Shown here: in pieces, positions 11,501-25,227 of the stretch
How the letters are laid out: every line of letters starts with the position of its first letter
How positions within the stretch are numbered: the stretch's first letter is position 1
DNA from: Patagioenas fasciata
Taxonomy: Eukaryota; Chordata; Aves; Columbiformes; Columbidae
Length of the DNA stretch: 64,000 nucleotides
Assembly: GCF_037038585.1 (NCBI RefSeq)
Contig: NC_092520.1
Location: 57,874,501 to 57,938,500, forward strand
Reading direction: 5' to 3'
Translations under genes and position numbers: made by a program
The notes under the pieces: generated by a model
Told to the model about the DNA's origin: nothing
Database searches by the model: none
Seen by the model: only the letters and a program-made list of their open reading frames with translations

Positions 11501-14500
11501 AACTTGTGTGAGTTCAGTGGCTTATTATTTCAGCCAAAGGTAACATGTAAGCTTTACATATCAATTTATAAAATATATCGGTTTTGCTACTTGAACTGTT
11601 GCTAAGACCGTTACTTGCCTTGATTCAAATTCGTTTGATGAATATTTTTTAAAGTTTAGGTATTTAGCTGCCTAAGCCTAGGCAACTAATGAATAAACCC
11701 CACAGGTGTGCATCTCTCACGAGTTAGAAGTAGCTTAACTGAGACAATATAACATCGTGTGCTTAGAGAAGCAGATCTCTTATTCGCACAAGGATGCTTA
11801 GGATTAGGCCTCATGTGAATAGTACTTGAGTTCTTAGGTACTTTCACCATTTTTCCATGTATTTCTGAAATTCTGAACTGTTTTCTATGTTAGGAAGGAC
11901 CTGACTGTAAAAATGATGTAGACCCAGATCATGTTTACTTGAATCTTCATCTAACATGGTTTATATTACATCCCAGTATGCTATAAATTAAAATTATTTT
12001 TCCCACTGATTTCAGGCTAAATGTCAATCTTGAAATCTATATATAGACTAAAAGGGAAAGTTACAGAACTGAGTGTCTGGCACCGATTTCAGAAGTCTGA
12101 TCATAGTCAAATTTGAAGGTATTAGGCTGAGATATCACATCTCTTTGAAACCTGTTCATGCTTTATTGCAAATGGTGGTACTGACCTGTGTTCATTGTAT
12201 ATATTCCTCTTCTGGTTTGCTGTCTGTGTTTGTTTTTTTTTTTTTCTTTGGTTTGTGTTTTTTACCATAACTTTCACATGACTCACTGTTATTAGGAATG
12301 TGGGCAAATGAAGTATTAGTGGGAATTGTTCATTTAATGACTGATATCTCACCCTTCAGAAATTGTGGGAGAGACCCAGTAATCACTGCAGTTATAAAAA
12401 GCATTTCACAGGGCTATATATACAGCCCTACAGGAAAGTGTTTACTCTTTTCTGCTTTAGATCTATTTCTGCTTTTCTTTTATCTGGAAGGAGAAAACTG
12501 AAAGCGGTTTCTTTATTTTAATCTCTTTTTTTCCAAGGCTTTGTTACTTGATCTAGTGCCAGCATCTATGCAAATTCTGGTCAAATTTGTCTATAAAGAG
12601 AAACATTTTTTTCAGAAGAAACAAACCAAACATGAACAGAGTTTTTCTCCCCACCTTTCCTTTCTCCCTCACTCCAGGTTCTAGGTGTGACTGACAGCAA
12701 TACTGCAAAGCTCTGATTTGGCGAAATTTCAGCAGCCCTGTGTGCACAGACACAAAGTTTGATCCACATGAGCACCATGTAGGATCACGTGTGTCAAAGT
12801 CTAGTTAAGAGATTTAGATGTTTTAGCTAAGGCTCATGTACTCTTCTCAGCTTTCGTGCCTCTAATCTAAACTTTAGCTTCCCATAGCCAGAATGAATAT
12901 CAGTTGCGGATAGCTAGTGCTTACAGAGTTGAAACTGGGTGAGATAAATCTACCCCTTTGACTAGCAAAGTAAGAGTAACTTCCTAGGAAAGTGCTGCAA
13001 TGTTTGGCTTAATTCTTGTGCAGAAAAACTTGTGAACTACAGTCATATTTGCTGCCAGGAACAGTTAATAGGGATGGAGGGTTTTTTTGGAAGCTATCAC
13101 TAGCTGCTATACATCTGGTGGGAATTCATCCAATATTTGTTTCCAAACATAAACAGGATTTTCTGGAAGTAAATGAAAAGAAATATTTATTCTTTTGCAT
13201 GAGCTTTGTCTCTCTCTTATGATCTTTATTGTTTCGTTCACTTCTTGTTTGTTACTTTTGTGATCTCTAGCAAATATTTTCTAAGATTTTGAATAACAGT
13301 GTTGTCTTCAGGTAAGACTCTGCAGGTAACCTGAGAGCCCAGCAGCTGAACCATCCTTTACTTATACTTTTCCTGGGGGGAAAGACTAACAGCTTCTTTT
13401 CTAAGGGGAACTGACAAAGCTAGTGCTAAGATCTAGTCTGCCTAACTTAGAGATCAAGCTGGTTCTTAACATTTAGGCAAGTAGGTGGACAGTGCATCTC
13501 AGGTAAATGCCTCAGGTTGCCACATAATTAATGACACCTTATTTAGGGGGATGGTATTCTCTTCTCTAGTACTTTGAAGGCATCTTCCACTCTGTGGTAC
13601 TTACACAGGGAAGGTAGGCACTAGTTTTAAGAGAGTAGGAAGAAATTCACCATACCAAATAAATATCTAAGCTAGTCATCCTATGATCTTTTATTAGCCA
13701 TGTACACATGGAGTGTGTAATTCTTACCTCATTTAGACATCTAAAATGGATCAGATGAGGAGCACCCTAAACATCTTTATTTATCTCCATGAAAAAGAGA
13801 GTCTCAGGTGATTAGTTCAGGTACAGAAGTCCATATTGTAAAGCAACAGCTTCCAAAGCTAAGTTTACTCTCACCTTAGTTATTGAAGATTTACATCCAT
13901 GACAGATGCACAGTTCAGGGGAGTAGTTGCACCTGTCCACTTGCGACTTTTGCCAAATCACAACTACGTAGCTTCTCTGATGTCTGCAAATGGAGGAACT
14001 TCAGGCTGTAGCCTTCATCTTTGTTTGTATAGTTACAGGATTTGTCTTCTTTGCAAAGCTGCCCTATTTCACAAAAAATATAACTGATCATAAGACAGAT
14101 CTGTATCTAAGGATACCTAAACATCTGCATTGTAGATATCTGAAGTTAGGTAGGTTGAATCCTATCCAGACTGGTCATGCGAGACTGCTTCCATAGAAAA
14201 CCAGGCTGAAATGGATCAGGAATTTAAGATAATTGCTTCTATCTGCGTTAGACTAAATGAGCATTTAAAAACAATGTTGGGGTTAAGTCTGCAGCAATAT
14301 GAAGTGCATTTGCTGTACGAGGGAAATGCACATTCGAAAATTTCAATTAGACTTCCTTGAGGGGTACCAAGGGTGCAGTCTGAATTGAAGCCCTAATTGC
14401 AACTAGGCTTTCCTCTTAACTTCAGCAGCACAGGATTAAGTGAATAGTGAAGAGGATGTTATCAATTAGCATATACAATAAGTGACTTAATTACCTGCAG

Positions 14501-17500
14501 TGTTATTCTAGTTGTAAGAGATGTGTTAGCAGTATGTCCACAGTACACACTTGTGTTCAAAACAGACTATTCAATTTCTCCAAAATCACATTAAAACCAA
14601 GGTTAAAATACCTTTGTGACACTTTTTCACAGCCCAGCAAGCACAGCGTAAACAATAAACTCAGCTCCCATCTCACCAATCTGAATAATGCCAAATGATC
14701 AAGAATGTCAAGTCACCTCTTTGAACAGAAACAGAACAGGCTGCATTTGTCATCCACTTGACAAGACAACCGAATTTAGCTGTGACTAACAAAAAAAAAA
14801 CGGTCGGTAAAAACAACTTATAATTAAAAAGGCTGGTTCTCTTTCATTCACTTCTTCCACCATAGTCATTAATATACATCCATTTCTTATTCTTCCCTGG
14901 GAATAAAGCAGCAGTTTAAACAAAAGTAATTCCTGTATATTTTTCCATTGCTTTATCTTTATTCTGTTCTGGTGATAAATTCACTTGAGTGTTAAGGCAG
15001 TCTAATAGCATTAAGTATAAGCTTTAACATTAAGGAGTGGTTGTATGCTATAATTTTTCTGGTGACAAAGCTGACTAAAGCAGTTCTTACCTCCCCCCAA
15101 ACCCAGCTACAGATGCCTATCCTCTGCAGGCAATCCAGTTTCCCCTTCTGAATCTCACTCAGATAACGCAAGTACAGGTATGTTTGTGCTCTAAATCAGA
15201 TCAAGAAAGTGATCCAGATTCTGACAAATTAACAAAAAAAAAAAGTAGGGCTTTTTCACCTTCACTAACTCTATAGTCCAATAAGGAATGTGTATGTTCA
15301 GATCAGAACCAGACAATTAAAGATCACATATGCTCAATGAAATAAAAAAAATCACAAGGTAAAAGACAAACCCATAAATGCTTATATATAGTTTTGCTTT
15401 TTATTAGCTAGGCCAGACCAGGGTCTCATTCATTCTGTTTTTAAAACAGCATCAATTATTTTTTCCCAGCATAAAAAGCTATCATTTTTCCCATTTACTC
15501 ATGATAGGTATGGAAGATGATGTGAGTTACATCTTTTCAGTGCCTCTGTATCTTCCTGTTTGATGCTGAGATTCAGATGATCTTCTGACAGCTGCTTGCA
15601 GAGAATTTGCTGGGATTAGCAACCCAGTAAAGATGAGGTACTTTGATTAGTTAATAAAAAAAGAACAAAAGTGTGTGGTCTTTTGGAAACAGTTTCATTT
15701 GTGCTGCTGGGTATGCAACACAGCGGTGAGGGTCATATACAACTTGCTGGCATTTGATTGCAAGGCTTTTCTCAGCATACATACATTTTCTTTGATAGAA
15801 GGTCCCCACTAGTTTCGTTCTCTGACTAGACAGCTGTACTTGACCATGAAGTCTACTATAAAGAACATACTTTGTACCTCACACTGCCTAATTTTTGACT
15901 TCAAGATTCCTCAAGGCAACTTCAGTAGCAGCAAACTTTGGCTTGCTTTTCACCCAGCTTCTGTTTTAGCAAGGCTGTTGCGGTGGGTGTAGCAGTTCTT
16001 AGAGCTGAGACTGGAAAGCAGGACATGTGCAATAGCTTTCCTGCACACGGACATTTGCTTTGTCTATGGTTGAACAGTCCCTGTCTTTTCCATTCTTGAC
16101 ACAGCTTTTCAGGTAACTCTTGCTATGAAAAAAATGTCAGCACCTATTTCTTCTAGATGAGGTGTTTGATTAAAAAAGCTTGTGTAAGGGGAAGAACCAT
16201 TTCTTTCTCTAGGACAGTGGTGTCCTGTATTTTTTTCCCTGGGGTGAATTACTGAAGATTACAGTATTTTAAAGCAAAGATGTTTTTATTTGATCTTTGT
16301 ACCTGCCCACCCAAGTTACAGTATTTTGAATTATACAGCAAGAAAGATATGGAGATAATTGTTCAGATCCTCAGACACTGTAAACTACGATGGCTTCAGG
16401 GCTTCATGACCACAAAACTTGGCCCAACCAGTAACCCATCCCTTTGGAGGAGGCACACTTTGGGTTTTATCTTCCATCTGTGGTACTGTGCTATACAACC
16501 TTCCAAAACTGATATAGACCTTCAGGATAAAGACAGAACTCATCGGTTAATTTATCTTCATTTTTAGTGTATTAAATTTATGTTTCCTGCCTTCTTAAAA
16601 CAACATTTTAAAAGCAAACTTCGTCAATGATCATTAGAAAAGCCTACAAAATTCATAACCTTCTTCGTTGCCTGCTATTGTTCAGCTCCCAGTCAAACGG
16701 AGAATATTAAATTTAATCTCAGTTTTAAATCAAAAGTGAAATTTTAAACTGTTTTTGTTAATAAGTATATTAGCTAACTGAGTCCACCGTCATGGGAACC
16801 TGAAGCAGAACATGATTCCACAAGTTTCCCTTCCCTGTTTTGCTGGTACAGCTTGATCATAAACCAAAAAGCTTGTGTCCAATAATGAAGAGAAACTCCA
16901 ACCCCAGTCTTACTCAGTTCCTGGAATTTCTGTTGAACTGACTAACAAGGGGCCATACAGATAGCTGTAAGTCTTAATTTCTTGCCATTATATGGGAATA
17001 TTTTTCAGTAGAGACCAGCCTTAATGCAAGTATTTTGCATTTTATTGAGCCTAATCAGAATGCTCCTCTCCACCTGGCTGTATAGCAAAATATCTGCTTG
17101 GTGGTAAAAAGCTATTAAGCAGTTAAAAATAGTAGTTCTGCTATATGGCTCATATACTTACTTTCCATATGATCTCTAACTTTCCTATAGTTGGTAGATT
17201 AATTTGTCCAAGTGCTACAATTAGCAAGATTCATTTAACCAATCTCTAGTTGAAGTGAGTGGAAGTTTTACTCAAATTAAGGCTCCACTCCCTGATTTAC
17301 TGTTCTGCCTTAAAAATAACGACTAGCCACCATGCTTAATTATGGCCTAGGTAGGTGTAGAAGCCTATGTCACTGACAGCACTGTCTTGATGTGTGTATA
17401 GTATAGCACTTTGACAAAGAATTAGACAAAACCAATTTGGCATGTACTGAGCCATGACTCATTTATTTTTCTGATCTTCAAAAAATAGTCTAATGCAATG

Positions 17501-19729
17501 AAGATTTACAATAAGATTTATGCACACTTCCCTACAGTCTTCATTTCAAAGCCTTCATAGTTTTGTCAGTCAATTTAATTCAAAATCATAACAAAAATAA
17601 GACCTTTATTTTTAGCAAATCAAGCTCGTAATAACAAGAATTAGAGCCATAGACTAGCAGTGCACTCTAATAGCTGAATCTCCTGGGATAAGTAGTTGTC
17701 TTTCACAAAAGGTGTGTTGATTTATCTTCATGAAGGGATAGAAACCAACCACAACAGATCACACTCACTTGTCTACATTCCAAGTTACATATCTGGGTCC
17801 TTTTATCAATCAATAGAAAGGTGTCAGGTGTTAAACCCTTTTGCTAAAGTTACTGAAGACTTTTCATCCTTGTTTTTTAGCTATGGATAATTTTCAAATT
17901 CTTCCATTTCCAGAAACCCCCTTTGAGGACCCAGTGGAGCATTGCTATGGGCTTATGCAAGTGTTATTCTACAGAATCAGATAGATAAAAAGTAAAAACC
18001 AGTCAAATATTCATTTTCTGCCTTAAGGTGTTGGAAGGAGAAAGACAGGAAAAACTGATGAGGCATTTTTGAGTTTAGGGAGATTTAAAAAGGGCCCATG
18101 TTTTCAGCAGCTGTATATTAAATGATATGAGTGAAAAAGCTTGAGGCTGTAAGCAGGATTTGGCAGGGAAACAGCATTTGCTGAAAAGAAGCATCTATGC
18201 TTGTTGAGTGGGGAATTGGCTTCATTTGACCAAGGTATAAGCCTTGTCAAATTATGAGCTGTAACTGTAAAATATGCAGCTTTTAAAGTGTACACAGCAC
18301 AAATATGCATGGCAAAGTTAGCTACATAATGAAAAATTCTAGTCAGGTAAATTGCTGCAATTCAGAGAAGGATTCTTGAAAAAGGTATCTAGCAAGCCTC
18401 ATCAGGTGCTAAATGACTGCTTGTGCAAAAAAGGGTTCCTGCTGACTTAGTAATAGACTTTATGCTGCATTCATACCTCCCTGGGATGCATTGCTTGCTG
18501 ACCATTGTCAGGGACAAGATGATGGATGAAACAGGATTTCGGTCCAGTTTTGTGCGGCAATTCCTGTATTTCTAAGAAGCTAAAACTTACCTGAAACTGA
18601 AAAGCTTGTATCCAAACCTGGGATACCCTGGGCAAAGCTCATTGCATTAGAAAATGCAAATCACACTCGATGTGGCTGGTTTCATCAGATTAAGCTGTGA
18701 GCATTGTGCCATGCCACAAGGAAGCCAGTGGGTTAATTTTCATATCAGTCAGTACAAGCGGACATTTTATTTTGCCAGTTTCCCAGCTGAAAGTTGAAGG
18801 ATTCTCTTTTGTGTCTCTATATTCTGAGCCTATGGAAGAATCTGCCATATAGCTAGTCACTGTTGCTGGTGTCTACAACTGTGCATCAGCTTCCAGTTTT
18901 TTGGTGATTTTGACATCATTCCACAAATCTCATCAGGAACAACAGACTGGGCTGTATTCATATGGTATTGTTAACTTTCATTAAAAAAAAAAGATAACAG
19001 TGTACATTGGATGCAAGAAACAAAGCTTTCTAGGACCTGTCTGTAGGAACAGGCATCTTGTTATCAAGGTATTTGAGAAGTCAGTTCCTATCGAAATTAT
19101 ATCTTAATATCACAAATTCCTGTAAAGTTCATCCGGAAAAAAAAAACAAAAAAAAGGAAGATTTGAAGATTTGCATTAATTATTTTTGTGACCACAAATC
19201 TCCTTCTACTCTTGTTTCTTACTTAAAATAACTCAAGTGCAGTCTACTTTGTGTTATTACACTTTCTTTTCAACATCCCTTGCTTGACATCAGATCATGT
19301 TCGACTTCTATCCAAAACATCTGCACATAGTTCATACCCCTGAGAGCACTAATCTCAATATTTATTTAGTTATGCACTCGTATTAAACATTCCCAGTTAA
19401 TACAAAAGACAATTAGTTTTCTGATTCATGGACTCTTTTTTTCTTCAGTTTCAGCTAAGAGCAATAAAAAATAAGGCTAGATGTGCCTTTGAAAAGACAA
19501 TCTGGGTTACAGGAAGGTTTGAGCTGAATTATAGATGACTGTTGATGATAGCTGCTTGCTTCAGCACTGGTGAAAGCTTCTCATCTAGGGTGCTGTTGAG
19601 TTTATTGCAGAGAGTTCTCAAAGCCCATTACAGAGGGCTGCCCCAGGGAGCCCTGCAGGCACCTGCACCCCTGACATGATGCAGGGAGTGTGGTCAGGCT
19701 CTGTGTGAACCCGAACCACTACCACACAC
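8581..19729. other. Intergenic, 11 kb with no recognised feature
   Basis: Uniformly AT-rich, without CR1 tails, long open frames or RNA genes that I can recognise. The absence of young repeats over 11 kb would fit either old unique sequence or conserved non-coding DNA; this cannot be told without alignment. Confidence 0.7.
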
Positions 19730-19777
19730 ACAAAAAAAAAACCAAAACCAAAACCAAAACAACAAACACCCCAAAAC
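19730..19777 (+). repeat. A-rich simple repeat adjoining a CR1 3' end
   Basis: CACACA followed by poly-A and AAAACC units runs directly into the 3' end of the minus-strand CR1 at 19,778. Confidence 0.85.
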
Positions 19778-20148
19778 ATAGAATCATAGAAAAGTTGGGT
19801 TGGAAGGGACCTTCAAAGCTCATCTAGTCCAACCCCTTGCAATGAGCAGGGACATCTTCAACTAGATCAGGTTGCTCAGTGCCCCATCCAGGCTGGCCTG
19901 GAATGTCTCCAGGGATGGGGCATCTACCACCTCTCTGGGCAACCTGGGCCAGTGTTTCACTACCCTCACTGTAAAAAAATTCTTCCTCATATCTAGCCTG
20001 AATCTCTTTTAGTTTAAAACCATTACCCCTTGTCCTGGTACAACATGCCCTGCTAAAAAGTCTGTTTCCATCTTTCTTACAGGCCCCTTTTAAGTACTGA
20101 AAGGCCACAATAAGGTCTCCCTGGAGCCTTCTCTTCTCCAAGATGAAC
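19778..20148 (-). mobile_element. CR1 LINE 3' fragment
   Basis: The left end reads atagaatcatagaaaagttgg (reverse-complement CR1 tail) and similarity ends near ctccaagatgaac. On the minus strand a 125-codon frame carries the CR1 ORF2 C-terminal words LEKRRLQGDLIVAFQYLKG and RTRGNGFKLK, with the reading frame disturbed at its ends. It shares these with the copies at 27.3 and 49.6 kb, which suggests one subfamily. An A-rich CAAAA/AAAACC tract abuts the 3' end. Confidence 0.9.
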
Positions 20149-21522
20149 ACTGGCACAGGAGAGCTGGTCCTAAAAGCTGTTTTGGTAAGAATCAACACCA
20201 ATGGCTCCTACCCTATTTAGAGAGTTTCTCATTTAAGAAATAAAAACTTTGATGATTTAGTAATTTGAGCCACTGTGTATTTCAGATCTGCAAAGCAAGC
20301 AGGGCACCATGCCATATTTCTTTCTCCCTGGGACTAGTTTCAGGAGGCTGATTGCCGAAGAGCTGTCAGCCAGCCGTGCTTCTTAGCAGTGATGCTGAAG
20401 CATTCACTCAGGAAAGGAGGTAGGAGGCGTTTAAATCACTGTCTCAGGCTGCCAAGATCAAAGCAGAAGTTGCACGTTTTTGAAAGCATACTGTGGGAGA
20501 ACATCTAATAGCTGTAGCGCAGCAGTGCAACCAGTGTTAGGAGTGCAACACATGAATGGCCTGTGACATGGCTGGTGGCATCAGCAAGAATTGCCTGTCC
20601 CAGTGGGAAAGCAAAGAAGGAGAGACCCAGAGCTTCCTTTCAGAAGGCTGGAGCAGGAAAATGAGACTGGCACTGGGCAGGGGGAAATAAGTCAAACAAG
20701 GGGAAGAGAAGCATCCCCAGGTCACTTTTAGGATCTGGAAAAGGAGCAGACAGCTCTAGCTTTTGACTTTTCACAGTGCCATTACTGCCTTAAGGACTTG
20801 TGACCAGAAACTGTCAGCCATCAGAGAGCAAAAGAAGAGAATTGGTATGGTGCCTACTCTTAACTTTGTCATTACGAAACTCAGGTGATTAAAATTGTAG
20901 TTGACACAGAGAGGAAAAGAGGGTAATTAGGCAGCCATATCATGACTCTCGTTTAATTTGTATTACCAAAACAGCAGGCATTTGTGTCACTGTGTGTTAC
21001 AGAAATACAGAACAAAGAGACAGCCCTTCTCCTCACAACCTGCAATCTTAATATCCACAAACAAGAGACTTTAAAGAAGAAACAAAAATGTTAAGATGTG
21101 TGAGAGGTAGCAGGCCAAGCATCTCCCCAGATTCTGCAGGTGCCAAGGGAGGGAGGAGGAAGAGGGAGCTGCAGAGGAAGAAGGCACACATGGCCTTTGG
21201 CTGACACGGCAGAGCTGCTGAAAGGATATGTGGATAGGTTGAGATGGCAAAATCACAGATTTAGAGAGAAAATCCTTACAGTGGTGTTTTGGCTGCACAT
21301 CAACAGCACAAGGTGACATTTGTCATTGCAGTAGCAAAAGCTGTTGCACCGGCTGAGATGTGGGATCGTAACGCTGAGAGCAAATTGGTGAAACAGCCAG
21401 GACATATACAGGTGCATCCCAGGCAGTCTGGTCAATGCTGAGGAACAGAAAGCCAGGTTATAAATAATGACAATGTATTGTCACTGGGGCTAAGCAGCCA
21501 GCTGCAGCCATAAGTGTTTGCT

Positions 21523-21566
21523 TTAAAAAAAAAAAAAAAGGAAAAAAAAAAAACAAAAACAGAAAA
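21523..21566 (+). repeat. Poly-A tract
   Basis: Two A runs separated by GG, then AC interruptions. No retrogene or SINE body was recognised to its left, so it need not be a retroposed tail. Confidence 0.85.
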
Positions 21567-23236
21567 AGGGAAATAGAAAAATTTCTCCCCTCTGCCCCAG
21601 GATTTAGAGCTTGTCAAAGGTGTCAGTCTGACAGTCCTGGAGCCTGAAGTCCTCTCATTATTCGCAGAACAGGTGTAGCACGGGAGGCAGCAGGACAGGT
21701 TTTTCAGTGCTGATCTGACAACTCTGCCTTTGGCAGTAAGATGCCAGTTTTCTGTGACAGATAAATTGTTGATCTCCTGGTGGAGTCTGCAATTTGCGGT
21801 GGTAGGAGCAGTGGGGTTCAGAGAGTGATTGTGCTCTCATTGAGAGCTGGGTTGAGGCAAACCACCTGCTTTGGATGACTTGAGTGAGAAGTCAGGCAGA
21901 AGTAGTGCATTACAGTTCAGAATCACTACAGTGTAATTTAAACCAGGACCTCACAGAAAAAACTAGGGTCTCACTTCAGCATTTTCTCAGCAAACTTTTC
22001 AGTGTTGGCTTTCAGACTGTTGAATCATTCAATACCTTACAAATTCCTCTTTTGGATCTTGTTATCCTTCTTGACATGGCTTAATAACTAGGAGGGGGAA
22101 GATTTTCAGAAAAGCTGGTGAAACGGGCACAAGCCAGGTTTGATGTAGTATTGGCAGAGCGACCTTACACAGGTGCTGCACCCAACCATATGTACTTGCA
22201 CTTGGAAGTTGTTTTTTGTTCGTTGTTTTCATATTGTAAAATGCACAAGCACCTCACCCTCCCAGGACCTGCTGTTCCTGGAGGTCAAGCGGGTGTCCTG
22301 GATGAACAACCCTGCAAATTCAGAAGGAACCGGATCTCCTGTGTCCTGGTTCCTGCAGAATTGTACTAACCATCTGGCCATCATGCAAGAGGCAAGGACA
22401 ACTGCTAGGGCATGCTTTGAGCTGAGATCTCTGCTTCCTGAGTAGGTGAAGACAGCTCCTAGAATACCTGGCAAGGGCCTTTTCTTTTTCACTAAGGTAT
22501 GAAGATGCCTGGTCTTGATATTGTAATTTTCTACACCTCTAATCTTCACTCCTAGTCTCTCTATCTCCATGAATGGAGCAGGCTTTATAGGTTTTTAAAC
22601 CACAGGTTTACTCTAAACTGAGGATTAGTTTAACCAAAACTGCAGCATATCTGGGAAACTTGGAAAGCACTAGTCAAGTGAAAAAACCCTCATGCCTTAG
22701 ATATGTGTGATAGATAGGTACCTGAAGTTTTTCTCAATTTTTATTCATGTCTTGAATAATTTTTCATCTCCCCCTCATCCTTTAACTCCTTATTGGCAGA
22801 GTCCACGGTTATCCACAGCTTAGCTTGGTGCTTTAGTTTATTTTCTTTGTTATTCATACCAGCCAAACTGGTTTATAAACCCCTTATGCTCATTAATGCT
22901 TGGAAATACACTGGTTGTGTTCAGGGGTTTCACTAGGTCCTTTAAGTATTATAAATATTTTCCAGGGTAGCAGTATAACTTTTCAACTTGGATTTTAATA
23001 TTCTGCACTGCCACTACAAGATGTCACTCTTTTCCAACATCCGTTCAAAATAAAAAGAGTTTCAGAAAGCTCCTCACCTGCTTTCTTTTCAGGTGCAGAT
23101 TATTTCTGTGTGTGTAACAGAAAATGTGAACTTTATCACATACTTCCTACCACCCCTTTTGATGTCAACAGTAACATTCTCTATCAGCACCAAATAGGGT
23201 AGATATGTCTTCTTGCCCGATTTAAAATGTAGAATA

Positions 23237-23258
23237 GATATATATATATATATATATT
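23237..23258 (+). repeat. (AT)n microsatellite
   Basis: About eleven AT units follow agaatag and lead into an AT-rich stretch. Confidence 0.9.
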
Positions 23259-25204
23259 AAATATTTTTATACAACAACTTCTCATTTTGCCATCTGCTTC
23301 TACTTTATTTGAAGAGAGGCTTGTTTCCTTATGAGTATGTTTTCTGAGTGGCTTTTAGTGTCTTTATCAGTATTGATTGTTTGCTTTCCTTATCCGTATT
23401 TTTCAGCATTCCTTTTTATCTACTCTTTCTGCATCCAATCTTTTTGCATTGATTTGTTTCAAATTCCTATTAAATAGTAATGCTTAATCCTTTTATTAAA
23501 ACAATGGGCTTTTTGCCCACAAGATTTATGCAAACTTCGATTTTAGAGCATTCTTGAACCACATTTAAAACTAGTCAGCTCTGCCAACTGTTGATTTAAT
23601 TTTTTGAAAACTAATGTTTTTAAAAGGTAAGTTTACACTCCATCTGTGGGTCCCATGCCTGTTTGTACAACACAAATGTGATCAGATCATGCTCATTGCT
23701 ACCTAGGCAACAGTTAATTTTTAGGTCGCCTTGTACTGGCGATTGGCTTGTAGAATAACGCGTCCCCTGGAAACAGGCATTTATTGTTTTCTAGGACAAA
23801 AAACTCTCTGATCTGACAGTGGGCATTTACTGTCAAATGTGTAGATGTCTTTTATTGAGCAATTGCTGTAAAGTTATTTAAAAATGCGGAATGCCTTTAA
23901 GTGGTTAAAATTTGGTGATATGGACTATTTAATTACCTGAAAAATTTACTCATCCATGAAGGGACTGTATCTTTAGAAGCAGATGATCAGCCCTCCAGAG
24001 TGGGAAAACGGGTAATATATCAGTTCAGAATTGCTTGTTTGGTGAAGGAATCAGCTCATTTGATATATATACACCCTTGAGGGAGACCCACAGTTTCAGG
24101 AACAGTCTGTCATGCCTGGACTGGCAGCTTCTCCTCTCTCCTCTGTTAAAGTGCAGCATTGCCAGGTGCAAATAGATGAGCTCGAGCCTCTGGAAAGATC
24201 TGGTTGGAAAAAGCACCGCTTGGACTTCATGGACAACCAGCCTGGTCTTGTCTGGCAGTTCTTCTGTTGCTAAGAAGGAATAAAATGAGTGAGCATGATG
24301 TTCTTTTGTTCTGTGGACCTCTAACATTACAGCTGAGAGGCTCTTGCCCAGCTGCTGATCCCCTTGTTGCTCTCTGCTGGCTAAGTTGACGTCTACCCAA
24401 CCGCTCCTATACTCACAGAGACTGTGTCAAGCCCTTGGAGGAATAAGAATGTTGTCCAAGGTGGCAAAGTCCCCTTCTGATGTTCTGCACTCAGTGACTG
24501 GAAAATCTCCCTTCATCTCCTTTGGTCAGACTATATTGACATTTATCCATCTTTAAGAGAGGAAGGTGGCACCTTGCACAAACAAGGCAATCAATCAAGA
24601 AATATTTACAATAAATTCCCAACTTTACAGTAAGTTTTTATATTTGAAACACTTGGGTAACATAATTGCTCAGCTTTTTAAGTGTTTGCCATAGGAGGAA
24701 AGAGAAACATTTATACGCAGTGAAGGAGAACTAAAGCAAGTCTTGCAAGGTACTGTTCTGCATTATCTCAGGCACTTCAGTGTCAATGGGGAATTGAGCA
24801 TGGCAGGCATCCAAGTGCTCAGCTTTTTACTACCAGTGATGTTCCCTCTAATGTTTTTCTCTTTGAGGGAAATTCATCAGATGTAAAACCTGAAGAGACA
24901 TTATAGTGTTCTGATCATCGTCTATTACTGTTGATCCATACGTGTTTTAATACAGCTGACCCCAAATATTCAGAATTCACAAATCACGCTCCTGTAAGTG
25001 ATATTGAGTTAGAAGCCAGAACTTTTTAAGGAAAAAGACCCATAAATAATAAAATGCTTTTTTATTTCCTCCTCTTTTATGAGCTGTTAGTCTGGATGAA
25101 TCACTATCATAAGGATTCTTTTGTGAAAGTTAGGTCTAGATATTTCTCCTTGCCTTTCACCTTCCGCTTCCCCTTTTCCCTTTATTGTCTTCTGTCCTCT
25201 CCTT

Positions 25205-25227
25205 TTTGTTTGTTTGTTTGTTTGTTT
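25205..25227 (+). repeat. (TTTG)n microsatellite
   Basis: Five TTTG units in a pyrimidine-rich tract. Confidence 0.9.
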
